DNA from: Chitinophaga caeni
GTDB lineage: Bacteria; Bacteroidota; Bacteroidia; Chitinophagales; Chitinophagaceae
DNA length: 64,000 nt
Direction: 5' to 3'
NCBI RefSeq assembly: GCF_002557795.1
Contig: NZ_CP023777.1
Location: forward strand, 1,240,001-1,304,000
Below are positions 17,201 through 25,129 of the stretch, piece by piece. The notes under the pieces are model-generated. The model saw nothing but the letters and a program-made list of their open reading frames with translations, searched no databases and was not told the origin of the DNA. Within the stretch, counting starts at the first letter, position 1. Each line of letters starts with the position of its first letter. Position numbers and translations under genes: made by a program.

Positions 17201-18820
17201 CAGCCTCTCCCTGATTGGGTCAATCGGCGGGTTGGTAACCTGGGCAAACAGTTGTTTGAAATAACTGGAAAGGTGCTGTGGTTCTTCGCTCAGAACGGCC
17301 AAAGGAACATCCGTGCCCATGGAGCCGATCGGCTCTTTACCGGTAGTAGCCATAGGGCCGATGATATTACTCAAATCTTCGGTGGAGTAACCGAAAGCCC
17401 TTTGGTATTTGAAGATTTGTTCCTGTTCCAAGTGCGTATAAGTAACCCTTGGCTCAGACAATTCTTCGAGGCGGATCTTGTACTTATTCAGCCATTCGGC
17501 GTAAGGTTGTTGAGAGCAGATTTTTTCTTTCAGCTCTTCATCACCGATGATACAACCTTGTTCCATATCTACGACAAACATTTTACCGGGCTGTAAGCAT
17601 CCGGTTTGTTTGATTTTAGCTGGATCAAGCGGTAATACGCCGGCCTCGGAAGCCATTACAACGTAATCATCCGTAGTAACAGCAAAGCGGGAAGGACGTA
17701 AACCGTTTCTATCCAGGGTGGCGCCGATGATCTTTCCATCCGTAAATGAAATAGATGCCGGGCCATCCCAGGGTTCCATGATCGAAGCATGGTACTCATA
17801 GAAAGCCTTCTTAACAGGATCCATATCCTCGTTGCCATCCCAGGCTTCGGGGATTAGCATCATCATTACATGCGGTAAGGAACGACCTGTTAATGTTAAT
17901 AGTTCTACTACATTATCCAAACAAGCGGAGTCAGATTGCCCGTCTTCGACGATCGGGGTCAGCATTTCCATTTCTTCGGCGGTGAAATACTTGGAAATAA
18001 AGCTTTTTTCACCGGCGCGAAGCCAGTTTAGATTTCCTTTAAGCGTGTTGATTTCCCCATTATGGGCGATAAAACGGTAAGGATGCGCCAGGCGCCAGGA
18101 AGGGAAGGTATTAGTGGCAAAGCGGCTATGAATTAAGCCGAAAGCAGATACCATCCTTTCGTCACTGAGATCTTGGTAATAATGACGCACCTGGTAGGTG
18201 GTCAATTGTCCTTTGTATATGATTGTTCTGCTGGAAAAAGAACAGATATAAAAGTCAGCTTTGTCTTTCGGTACGCTACATCTCACCGTTTTGGTGATAT
18301 AATTGCGCAGCACGAATAATTTGCGTTCAAATTCTTCCGTATCGGTAATATGATATGGGCAAGCGATGAATACTTGCTCGATTTCCGGTTCAACGGAAAG
18401 GGCCGTTTCCCCGATACCATCGGGCCTGACGGCAACTTTGCGGTAACCGAGTATTTCGAGACCAACTTTTTCGGCGCAGCGGGCGATGATTTCCCTACAT
18501 TCTTCGCGCCAGCGCGGCTCTTTAGGGAAAAAGATCATACCTACACCATATTTACCGGCATCCGGAAGGCGGATACCTAATTGAAGGCATTCAGCATAGA
18601 AAAATTCATGAGGTATTTGTATCAGTATACCTGCGCCATCGCCGGTGGTGATTTCACAACCACAAGCTCCCCGGTGTTCCATATTTTCCAACATGGTTAG
18701 CGCGTCTTTAATTACCTGGTGCGATTTACGACCTTTAATATGGGCGGCAAAGCCGATACCACAAGCATCGTGTTCAAACTCCTGGCGGTACAATCCTTGC
18801 ATTTGGCTCACATCACGCAT
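14294..18820 (-). CDS. gltB: Glutamate synthase large subunit
   Basis: This GltB of about 1508 residues has the full domain order: class II glutaminase with the nucleophile Cys in HDACGIGF (Cys20 from the chosen ATG, so a short propeptide would be removed), and a central domain. An FMN-binding synthase domain follows (VGLISPPPHHDIYSIEDL, GHDGGTGASPLSSI) with the 3Fe-4S cysteines in CIMMRKCHLNTCPVG, then the C-terminal GXGXG beta-helix (GATVVVEGTGDHACEYMTGG). It makes two glutamates from glutamine and 2-oxoglutarate with GltD. A TTG at 18826 is an alternative start, but the ATG at 18820 is preferred. Confidence 0.97.
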   Translation of the reverse strand: MRDVSQMQGLYRQEFEHDACGIGFAAHIKGRKSHQVIKDALTMLENMEHRGACGCEITTGDGAGILIQIPHEFFYAECLQLGIRLPDAGKYGVGMIFFPKEPRWREECREIIARCAEKVGLEILGYRKVAVRPDGIGETALSVEPEIEQVFIACPYHITDTEEFERKLFVLRNYITKTVRCSVPKDKADFYICSFSSRTIIYKGQLTTYQVRHYYQDLSDERMVSAFGLIHSRFATNTFPSWRLAHPYRFIAHNGEINTLKGNLNWLRAGEKSFISKYFTAEEMEMLTPIVEDGQSDSACLDNVVELLTLTGRSLPHVMMMLIPEAWDGNEDMDPVKKAFYEYHASIMEPWDGPASISFTDGKIIGATLDRNGLRPSRFAVTTDDYVVMASEAGVLPLDPAKIKQTGCLQPGKMFVVDMEQGCIIGDEELKEKICSQQPYAEWLNKYKIRLEELSEPRVTYTHLEQEQIFKYQRAFGYSTEDLSNIIGPMATTGKEPIGSMGTDVPLAVLSEEPQHLSSYFKQLFAQVTNPPIDPIRERLVMSLATYVGNNGNLLDEDPLHCHGLALRHPILTNYELEKIRSIDTGIFQAKTLHTYFRADGKPGSLEKAIARLCRYAVDAVEDGFEVLILSDRALDSEHAAIPSLLAASAVHHHLIRKGYRGQVGLIVEAGDVWEVHHFACLLGFGATAINPYLALSTIRNMRLNGKLQTELDVDKLKKNYIKAVCEGLFKVFSKMGISTLQSYQGAQIFEILGINKLTVDKYFTGAVSRIQGIGLDEIAREALAKHEMGFGRKETPVVRLTEGGVYQWKRKGEFHLFNPQSIHLLQFATRQNDYNIYKKYAKTVNDQSEKACTLRSLFTFKRNRQPIPVDQVEPAESIFKRFATGAMSFGSISHEAHSTLAIAMNRIGAKSNTGEGGEDEIRYQLLPNGDSMRSAIKQVASGRFGVTSYYLTNADELQIKMAQGAKPGEGGQLPGHKVDDWIAKVRHSTPGVGLISPPPHHDIYSIEDLAQLIYDLKNANREARISVKLVSKAGVGTIAAGVAKAHADVILIAGHDGGTGASPLSSIKHAGLPWELGLAETHQTLVKNKLRGRVTVQTDGQLKTGRDIAIATLLGAEEWGVATAALVVEGCIMMRKCHLNTCPVGVATQDPELRKRFNGDPQHVVNFFQFIVQELREIMAELGFKSINEMVGQVDTLQLRDDVNHWKYKHLDLKPILFKEPAENVPLYKQEEQDHGISEVIDWKLLKAAKPALEKKTRVFQEFTVKNTDRTIGTILSNEISKIYKSEGLPEDTIHFKFIGSAGQSFGAFNTKGVTLELEGEANDYFGKGLSGAKLIVYPRTESSFKAEDNIIAGNVAFYGATSGEAFIRGRAGQRFCVRNSGATVVVEGTGDHACEYMTGGRAIILGQTGFNFGAGMSGGIAYVYDVKGNFENRCNKEMVDIDPLTAEDNALLHDLVTKHHAYTNSSVAKFLLKDWEGQLRYFVKVFPKEYKAVLSKSKVAEQAQKA

Positions 18821-18940
18821 GGGCAAAAGTTTATTTCGTGGTTTTAATTGGACATACTACTCCCCAACTGGGCATAGCCTACCCCGCGATAAAAATATTT
18901 ACCGATATTGTCTTGGGAATGGTTTAAAGATACTAAAGGA

Positions 18941-19051
18941 ATGCAAGAAAATTTGCATAAAAGTTTGTTTTATGCAAAAAATTTAGAAAAACATAAAAAT
19001 TAACCTCTTGAAATTGAATTTTTACGAATATTAAAAGCCAGAATTATGCAA
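18941..19051. promoter_or_regulatory. Cluster of ATGCAA/TTGCAT palindromic sites upstream of gltB
   Basis: Four copies of the hexamer ATGCAA or its complement occur at 18941-18946, 18953-18958, 18972-18977 and 19046-19051. The first two form an inverted repeat with a 6-base spacer. The second and third belong to a perfect 11-bp inverted repeat (TTTGCATAAAA, five bases, TTTTATGCAAA; 18952-18978). They lie 120-230 bases upstream of gltB in a 367-base region without a credible gene and could bind a regulator. No regulator identity can be read. Confidence 0.45.
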
Positions 19052-19187
19052 ATTTTGTCATTTAGGCATATTATTAGAAATTTTCAATAAAAATTGAAAG
19101 AAAATTTAAGGGATATCAAAAAAGGGGGAAGAAATGAAAATATATCGGGGCGTAGAGATAAGGTATGCCTTATCTCCACGCGCGGCA

Positions 19188-20726
19188 TTATTCGAAATAA
19201 AAATATACTCTGCCACCATGGGCTGCCACTTTCAATGGTGCGCTCGGGAAACTTTCGTGTTGTAAACGATCCATCGCCGTTAATATATAGATATATTGTT
19301 GCCCGCTTTGATAAGCCGTGTCCAGGAAAACCGGGTCGGGCATTTGCGGGACAATGCTCAATATCTTCGTCGCATCGTTCAAATTGAGGGGTTCATTCGG
19401 TTTGAACTTATATAAAACATACTGGCGTGTTCTATGTGAAGTATCATCATCCGCCCAATGTATTTCCAGGCCATTGTCTTTTTCGAAAGCATCGATAAAA
19501 TACGGGGAGAACGGCGCTTTGCCACCCAGCCAAGGCATTTCGGGCACGAGTGCCGGGGTTTTAAATAAATGGTTTTGGAAAGTATCTACGATGCCTAATG
19601 GATTATTTGCGAATGATTTAGCGCTAAAAAACATGCTACCTTCTACATGGGGTAAATTCCTGTTAGTAAGCACTTGGCGGGGCAACTCGTAGGGGTCGCT
19701 CCAGGCGGCATTGCTTTTTAAACGGTAAGCCCCGTGGCCGATATAGACATGTTTGCCGTAAGCATGGTCATTCCACCAGTTTACCAAAACTTGGTAGCCT
19801 ACTAACCGGTGACCAAACTCCCAATATAATTGCGGTGTTACATAATCGATCCAACCTTTTTTGAGCCATTTCAACACATCGGCATATAAATCATCGTAAT
19901 TGGTTTGTCCACCCCGTGTTTGCGAACCTTCGGGGTCGCGGTCAATGTTACGCCAAACACCGAAGGGGGAGATACCGAATTTCACATAGGGCTTTTCCGC
20001 CTTGATGACTTGGCTGAGCATTTGAATAATGGTATCCACGTTGTGCCTGCGCCAATCGTCCTGCCGCATACCATTTCCATATTTACGATAAGAATTATAA
20101 TCCGGGAAATCTTTGCCGGGAATGCGGTAAGGGTAGAAATAATCATCGAAGTGTACCGCATCGATATCGTATCTTTTAACTACATCCTTGATTACCTGGG
20201 TCACATAGTCACGTACTTCGGGAATCCCCGGGTCAAAATATTTCGTGTCACCATATGTCACGAACCATTCCGGGTGCAAACGGGTAATATGATTAGAAGC
20301 GATGCTACTACGGCGCGTATTAAATACGGCTCGGTAAGGGTTGAACCATGCATGAAACTCCATGCCGCGTTTGTGGGCTTCGGTAATGGCAAAAGCCAGC
20401 GGATCATAATAGGGGTTCGGTGCCTGGCCTTGCCTGCCGGTGAGGTATTCTGACCAAGGCTCGAAAGGGGAAAAATAAAAAGCATCTGCCACAGGCCTCA
20501 CTTGTAAGACAACGGCATTCATACCCATGCGTTTCTGGGCGTCCAGGAGATCAATTAATTCCTGCTGTTGTTGTTGAGAAGGCAAACCCTTCCTGGAAGG
20601 CCAGTCTATATTTTCCACCGTGGCAATCCAAACTGCCCTTAATTCGCGCTTGGGAGGTTTTTGTGCGAATAAATTACAGCAGAAGGAAAGCAGGCATATT
20701 CCAATTATGATACGCTTCGCCATCAA
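19188..20726 (-). CDS. Family 10-like glycosyl hydrolase (GHL10/DUF187), secreted
   Basis: This 512-residue protein has a signal peptide (IIIGICLLSFCCNLFA) and the GHL10 TIM barrel, a distant relative of GH10/GH13. Family hallmarks are PKRELRAVWIATVENIDWPS near the start, GMNAVVLQVRPVADAFY, FHAWFNPYRAVF, and the YDIDAVHFDDYFYP segment with acidic residues at the expected active-site strand. A fibronectin type III-like C-terminal part follows (residues ~415-505). Family members are proposed to act on glucan or peptidoglycan-related polymers; the substrate is not defined. ATG at 20726 or 20723. Confidence 0.9.
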   Translation of the reverse strand: MMAKRIIIGICLLSFCCNLFAQKPPKRELRAVWIATVENIDWPSRKGLPSQQQQQELIDLLDAQKRMGMNAVVLQVRPVADAFYFSPFEPWSEYLTGRQGQAPNPYYDPLAFAITEAHKRGMEFHAWFNPYRAVFNTRRSSIASNHITRLHPEWFVTYGDTKYFDPGIPEVRDYVTQVIKDVVKRYDIDAVHFDDYFYPYRIPGKDFPDYNSYRKYGNGMRQDDWRRHNVDTIIQMLSQVIKAEKPYVKFGISPFGVWRNIDRDPEGSQTRGGQTNYDDLYADVLKWLKKGWIDYVTPQLYWEFGHRLVGYQVLVNWWNDHAYGKHVYIGHGAYRLKSNAAWSDPYELPRQVLTNRNLPHVEGSMFFSAKSFANNPLGIVDTFQNHLFKTPALVPEMPWLGGKAPFSPYFIDAFEKDNGLEIHWADDDTSHRTRQYVLYKFKPNEPLNLNDATKILSIVPQMPDPVFLDTAYQSGQQYIYILTAMDRLQHESFPSAPLKVAAHGGRVYFYFE

Positions 20727-20749
20727 AAATACTTTACAATAATTCTATC

Positions 20750-20770
20750 GGCCCCGGTATTTCCGGGGTC
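20750..20770. other. GC-rich hairpin in the mgsA-GHL10 gap
   Basis: GGCCCCGG, loop TATTT, CCGGGGTC (one G-U pair) forms a stable stem just upstream of the GHL10 start and about 160 bases downstream of mgsA. The minus-strand continuation has no T-run, so it is a weak terminator candidate or a leader hairpin. Confidence 0.35.
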
Positions 20771-20928
20771 ACATTACAACTTTTTTATTCCAATTTCATT
20801 TAATAGGAGGGGAATATATAGGAACGGTAATATACATTAAATCGTATATACCCAAGAAATTCACATGATTTTCCAAGACCCGTTGTTCACCAATAAATCG
20901 GCCAAACTTAGCAGGATTTTACCAATTA

Positions 20929-21381
20929 CTATACTTTACGACCTAAATACTGGGAATAATCCGGTAATATAACTTCATATTCCTGGTGAATCAAGGGAGA
21001 AGTCAGCAGGAAATCAGCAGAAGCGCGGTTGCTCGCCATAGGGATGTTCCATACGACACCTAATCTCAACAAAGCCTTGATATCCGGATCATGCGGCAGA
21101 GCTTCCATCGGATCCCAGAAGAAAATGATTACATCCAGCTTCCCTTCTGCCACCATGGCGCCGATTTGCTGATCCCCACCGAGCGGACCGCTGAGCAGTT
21201 TGCGGACGGGCGTATCTAAATGTTCTTCGATAAGTTTCCCGGTGGTGCCGGTACCGTAAAGCTCGTGCCTACTTAAAACAGTTTTGTTGTAAATAGCCCA
21301 TTCGAGCATTTCGGCTTTTTTATGGTCATGCGCGATTAAAGCTATGCGCTTGCGCTTTTGAAGAGTCTTGGTTTGTTGCAT
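20929..21381 (-). CDS. mgsA: Methylglyoxal synthase
   Basis: The protein is 150 residues from the preferred start at 21381 (MQQTKTLQKRKRIALIAHD); a longer frame could begin at 21414. MgsA converts dihydroxyacetone phosphate to methylglyoxal and phosphate, a bypass of lower glycolysis under sugar-phosphate stress. The signature is complete: IALIAHDHKKAEML, TGTTGKLIEE for phosphate binding, and SGPLGGDQQIGAMV carrying the catalytic Asp. The conserved FFWDPMEALPHDPDIKALLR segment and a C-terminal IPMASNRASADFL follow. The gene is divergent from nfu. Confidence 0.95.
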   Translation of the reverse strand: MQQTKTLQKRKRIALIAHDHKKAEMLEWAIYNKTVLSRHELYGTGTTGKLIEEHLDTPVRKLLSGPLGGDQQIGAMVAEGKLDVIIFFWDPMEALPHDPDIKALLRLGVVWNIPMASNRASADFLLTSPLIHQEYEVILPDYSQYLGRKV

Positions 21382-21525
21382 ATTACAAAAATAACAATCG
21401 TATTCGTCATTCATAATGACACAAATTGATATAATTTTGTTTCTCTATAAATAAAAACTATAAGTTAATTGTAAAATTCAATGGATCGGGTCGGTATAAT
21501 TTCGGTCTTTGTGCGGAAGAATCGT

Positions 21526-21533
21526 TAAATTTG
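21526..21533 (+). promoter_or_regulatory. Possible -7 box of the Nfu gene
   Basis: TAAATTTG fits TAnnTTTG and lies 19 bases before the ATG. A TTG -33 element at standard spacing was not found. Confidence 0.35.
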
Positions 21534-21552
21534 CGGGAGAAAATTATTTAAA

Positions 21553-22137
21553 ATGATTAAAACTGGCAATCCAATTATCAGTATTTATACGGAAATGACG
21601 CCCAATCCGGAGACGATGAAGTTTGTGGCCAACAAATTATTGTACCCGCAAAAATCCATCGATTTCCCTACGGCAGCCAGCGCAGCACCATCTCCATTGG
21701 CCTCCGAATTGTTTACATTCCCATTTATCAGGGGTGTATTCATCTGTAGTAATTTTGTTACTTTGACAAAAACAGCGGATACCGAGTGGAATGATGTCAT
21801 CCCCACGATCAAAGCGTTTTTGAAAGAATTTTTAGAAGATAACCGCGCAGTTATTAACGAAGAAGAGATAGAAGAGAAACAACCCGTTTTAAGTGGTGAT
21901 GAGAGCGACGTGGTAAAAAGAATCAAGGAATTATTGGAGAATTATGTTGCCCCTGCCGTTGAAATGGACGGTGGTGCCATTCAATTCAAAGATTATAACG
22001 ACGGCATCGTGAAACTGGCTTTGCAAGGTTCTTGCAGTGGTTGCCCTTCTTCCATGATTACCTTGAAAAACGGTATCGAGGGCATGATGAAGCGCATGAT
22101 CCCCGAAGTGAAGGAAGTGGTAGCAGAAGCTGAATAA
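21553..22137 (+). CDS. Nfu-type iron-sulfur carrier (Nfu_N + NifU C-terminal domain)
   Basis: This 194-residue protein has an Nfu N-terminal domain (residues ~10-100, beginning TEMTPNPETMKFVANK and containing FPFIRGVFICSNFVTLTK). A NifU-like C-terminal domain follows (~118-192), with VAPAVEMDGGAIQF and the cluster-binding motif CSGC (161-164). Nfu proteins receive a 4Fe-4S cluster and deliver it to target enzymes; GltB/GltD, also encoded in this window, are examples of proteins that need such clusters. The acidic linker (EEEIEEKQ) separates the domains. It is transcribed divergently from mgsA and closed by its own terminator. Confidence 0.93.
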   Translation: MIKTGNPIISIYTEMTPNPETMKFVANKLLYPQKSIDFPTAASAAPSPLASELFTFPFIRGVFICSNFVTLTKTADTEWNDVIPTIKAFLKEFLEDNRAVINEEEIEEKQPVLSGDESDVVKRIKELLENYVAPAVEMDGGAIQFKDYNDGIVKLALQGSCSGCPSSMITLKNGIEGMMKRMIPEVKEVVAEAE

Positions 22138-22164
22138 GCAGTAGTTTTCTTATCAAATACTTGA

Positions 22165-22197
22165 AGCGTCCCGCATAATTTTGCGGGGCGCTTTTTT
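22165..22197 (+). terminator. Terminator of the Nfu gene
   Basis: AGCGTCCCGCA, loop TAATTT, TGCGGGGCGCT, then TTTTT. The stem is 11 bp with one G-T pair. Confidence 0.85.
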
Positions 22198-22247
22198 ATT
22201 GAGAACTTTTCTTTCTTAGCTTTACAACTCCTTAATCAATCTCTGAT

Positions 22248-23969
22248 ATGAAATTGCTTGGTTTTTCGCTTGGCATGAGTTGCCTGTTTTTCGCTACAAG
22301 CTTGAAAGCGCAAATTAAAATTTCTCCCGGTGCAGAAGGCGCCATTATTACCTATGCTACGCTTAGCAACGGTAAACCTGCGCGGGGCGCTAAAACGATC
22401 GTGACCGTAGTTAAAGGGAAAGCAGCTATCCGTTCTTCGCGCGGCGGTAATAGCAGGGAAAGTCAATGGATAGATTATAATACAAAAACGGTTTACCAGG
22501 TATTGGAACTGGATCAAGGGGAGCGTTTTGCCTGGGCTAGACCGTTTGCCGGGTTTAACCAGCCGGAATTGCTAAACGGCACAGAAACGGTTGCCGGCAT
22601 CCCTTGTAAAAAGGCGAAGTTTAATATCAATTCCAATACGGTCGAAGTTTGGTACAATGATCAATATAAAATCAAAGCTACACCCAATTTTACGGTTGGG
22701 GCAGACCTAGGGCTTATCGTGAAGATGGTTAGGAATGGAAACTACGAACAACAGATCGTTTCTATCAATACAACTTCGGTGAATGCCGACTCCTTAAGCT
22801 GGCCGAAAAGCTTCGGAAGCATCGTGGATGAACCGACATACATGGAGCGCCTCATCAGTAGCCGCTATAAAACAATTGATATTTTTAAGGAGGAACAGGT
22901 TTCATGGGGTAATAAAATAAATAACCCGGAAGGTGAGGTGATGAATCAAACGTATCATTTTGCCGGGGGAACGGTTATCGCGAAGAAGGTGCATTTGCCT
23001 GAAATCAAAAACGGAACATCACTGTTTGCTAAACTTACCCAGCATTCAAACGGCGATGCATATGATAGGACAGGCTCCGTGTTTGTGATCCCGATGGATC
23101 ATTCCCAGGACTTTTTACAAGCCTTGGAAAAGGGCATTCAACATATTCCATCTTTCAAAGGCAGGAATGGGAAGACTTACCAGGGCATGATAGCAACAGA
23201 AAATTATTCACCGGTATTAGAGCTGATGCGCTTTTTTACACCCTTTGGCGTCAAGCATTTTAACGATAGGGTCAAGATAAAAGGATACCATTGGGCTGAT
23301 TCGGCAGTTTATAAACAGGAGATTACCGAACTAGCGCCTGCCCTGCAAGGGGATGTTTGGATATGCGTTTTCATTGGCAATTATGATAAAGGCGGGCATA
23401 CAGTAAGCCTGGAATTGAATTATTATCCCGGTTGGGGCGATGGAGATGCCTCTAAAAAATACTGGTTGCAACCGATTTTCAATACTACTAACGTGATGGA
23501 AATGGCCGGGCAGGAATACGGCACTTTATTCGACCGGGATTCATTGACCGTAACGGTTGATATACCCGAAGGGCTAAAAAATATTTCATTGAGATATATT
23601 ACTACCGGCCACGGCGGTTGGGGTGGCGGAGATGAATTTAACCCCAAGGAAAATCAAATTTTCGTAGATGGGGAAAGGGTTTACCGCTTTGTTCCGTGGA
23701 GGGAAGATTGTGCTACTTACAGAACACTAAACCCAGTTTCGGGTAACTTCGGCAACGGCCTTTCTTCCAGCGACCTGAGTCGATCCAACTGGTGCCCCGG
23801 CACCTTGACCTTGCCTGTAACTATTTATTTACATGATTTGCAACCCGGTAAACATACTTTTAAAGTTGCCATCCCGCTTGGAAAACCGGAAGGCACGAGT
23901 TTCAGTGCGTGGAATGTTAGCGGCGTGCTGAAAGGGGAATTTACGAACGCAGCAGGGGATACAAAATAA
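22248..23969 (+). CDS. PNGase F-like secreted protein with N-terminal GLPGLI-like domain
   Basis: This 573-residue protein has a signal peptide (LGFSLGMSCLFFATSLKA, then Q). Residues ~20-175 resemble the GLPGLI/DUF4412 type of secreted beta-rich domain (YNTKTVYQVLELDQGERFAW, GTETVAGIPCKKAKF). Residues ~225-565 resemble the two jelly-roll halves of peptide-N4-(N-acetyl-beta-glucosaminyl)asparagine amidase F: DRTGSVFVIPMDHSQDF, YITTGHGGWGGGDEF, VYRFVPWREDCATYRTLNP and the C-terminal SSSDLSRSNWCPG stretch. PNGase F removes N-glycans from glycoproteins. The catalytic Asp/Glu set could not be aligned by eye, so activity is inferred. The next gene, pnuC, follows after one base. Confidence 0.75.
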   Translation: MKLLGFSLGMSCLFFATSLKAQIKISPGAEGAIITYATLSNGKPARGAKTIVTVVKGKAAIRSSRGGNSRESQWIDYNTKTVYQVLELDQGERFAWARPFAGFNQPELLNGTETVAGIPCKKAKFNINSNTVEVWYNDQYKIKATPNFTVGADLGLIVKMVRNGNYEQQIVSINTTSVNADSLSWPKSFGSIVDEPTYMERLISSRYKTIDIFKEEQVSWGNKINNPEGEVMNQTYHFAGGTVIAKKVHLPEIKNGTSLFAKLTQHSNGDAYDRTGSVFVIPMDHSQDFLQALEKGIQHIPSFKGRNGKTYQGMIATENYSPVLELMRFFTPFGVKHFNDRVKIKGYHWADSAVYKQEITELAPALQGDVWICVFIGNYDKGGHTVSLELNYYPGWGDGDASKKYWLQPIFNTTNVMEMAGQEYGTLFDRDSLTVTVDIPEGLKNISLRYITTGHGGWGGGDEFNPKENQIFVDGERVYRFVPWREDCATYRTLNPVSGNFGNGLSSSDLSRSNWCPGTLTLPVTIYLHDLQPGKHTFKVAIPLGKPEGTSFSAWNVSGVLKGEFTNAAGDTK

Positions 23970-23970
23970 T

Positions 23971-24594
23971 ATGGAAACGATCTTTCAACAGTTATTAGAT
24001 AACCTGCAACATATCACTTGGCTGGAGGTCATTGCCGTGGTATTCGGAATTATCAGCGTATTTTGTTCGAAGGCGAACAGCGTTTGGGTGTACCCGACTG
24101 GTTTGGTTAGCACGGGTATTTATGCTTACATGTTGGCATTGGATGATTTCAAGTTATACGGTGAAGCCACTTTGAACGTGTATTATTTTGTTATGAGTGT
24201 TTACGGTTGGTATCACTGGACGCGCAAGAAAGGGCAAGAAGATACCGTTACCGTGAGCTGGACCAGTAAGCAGGAAATGCTTATTGCAATTGCTATTTCG
24301 GTAGTTGGATGGGGGATATTTTATTATTTATTAAGTAATTATTCGGCCTCCGATGTTCCTATTTTCGATGCTTTTGTTTCGGCTACCGCCTGTAGTGGTA
24401 TGTGGCTGTTAGCAAGACGGAAAATAGAGAACTGGATATTTTTGAATATCTCTAATTTGGTGGCTATCCCGTTATTTGTACATAAAAAATTAGTACTTAC
24501 TGCTGTATTGACGGTGATCCTGTTCGTAGTGGCGATCTATGGATATTTAAATTGGAAAAAGATTTACCGGCAGTCATTGGCATCGGGGCATTGA
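23971..24594 (+). CDS. pnuC: Nicotinamide riboside/nicotinamide transporter PnuC
   Basis: This 207-residue integral membrane protein of seven or so helices fits the PnuC vitamin-transporter family: ITWLEVIAVVFGIISVFCSK at the N-terminus, NSVWVYPTGLVSTGIYAY, the substrate-site stretch NVYYFVMSVYGWYHW, and a C-terminal GYLNWKKI. PnuC lets nicotinamide riboside enter by facilitated diffusion, trapped by phosphorylation inside. The next gene is a NadR-type kinase, which supplies that step, so the pair is a salvage route to NAD. The gene starts one base after the PNGase F-like stop codon. Confidence 0.95.
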   Translation: METIFQQLLDNLQHITWLEVIAVVFGIISVFCSKANSVWVYPTGLVSTGIYAYMLALDDFKLYGEATLNVYYFVMSVYGWYHWTRKKGQEDTVTVSWTSKQEMLIAIAISVVGWGIFYYLLSNYSASDVPIFDAFVSATACSGMWLLARRKIENWIFLNISNLVAIPLFVHKKLVLTAVLTVILFVVAIYGYLNWKKIYRQSLASGH

Positions 24595-24607
24595 GCTATA
24601 TAAAAAA

Positions 24608-25129
24608 TTGCAATTGAAAAGATTTGTTGTCATAGGCCCTGAGTCAACAGGGAAAAGTACATTGAGCCAGCACTTGGCAAAGCATTACCAAACGGCTTGG
24701 GTTCCCGAATTTGCGAGGGGGTACCTGGAGCAAATTGATCGCCCGTATGAAGAGGAGGATCTGTTGGAAATCGCCAAGGGACAATTAGCATTAGAAGATG
24801 ATAAAGCCACATCTGCCGATAAACTTTTGATTTGTGATACGGATTTGTACGTTATAAAGGTTTGGAGCGAAAGTAAATATGGCGATTGTCATCCGCAGAT
24901 TTTGCAATGGATTTCTGAGCGCCGGTACGATGGATATTTGCTAACATATATTGATATTCCCTGGACTTATGATCCGCAACGGGAGCATCCCGAACCGGCA
25001 GCGAGGGAATATTTTTATAATATTTATAAAGATATCGTTGTTAATTCCGGTATACCCTGGGCTGATATCAGGGGTGGGGAGCAGGAGCGGCTCAGCAATG
25101 CAATAAACTTTATCGACCGCTTACTTTGA
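24608..25129 (+). CDS. NadR-type ribosylnicotinamide kinase (AAA-type ATP-binding)
   Basis: This 173-residue P-loop protein matches the kinase domain of NadR alone, without the adenylyltransferase and repressor parts. The Walker A is IGPESTGKST (residues ~9-18), followed by VPEFARGYLE, the DTDLYVIKVWSE strand with Walker B-type Asp, and the PWTYDPQREHPEPAAREYF lid. It should phosphorylate nicotinamide riboside brought in by PnuC, encoded 13 bases upstream. No in-frame ATG is near; translation must begin at the TTG at 24608 or 24614. Its last 9 bases overlap the convergent mtgA gene. Confidence 0.88.
   Translation: MQLKRFVVIGPESTGKSTLSQHLAKHYQTAWVPEFARGYLEQIDRPYEEEDLLEIAKGQLALEDDKATSADKLLICDTDLYVIKVWSESKYGDCHPQILQWISERRYDGYLLTYIDIPWTYDPQREHPEPAAREYFYNIYKDIVVNSGIPWADIRGGEQERLSNAINFIDRLL

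Noticed and set aside
19094..19387. 97-codon ORF upstream of gltB
   Set aside because: Mostly antisense to the GHL10 gene end, low-complexity start, no protein-like features.
20750..20770. Terminator of mgsA
   Set aside because: Stable hairpin but no T-run on the minus strand and about 160 bases from the stop; kept only as a hairpin.
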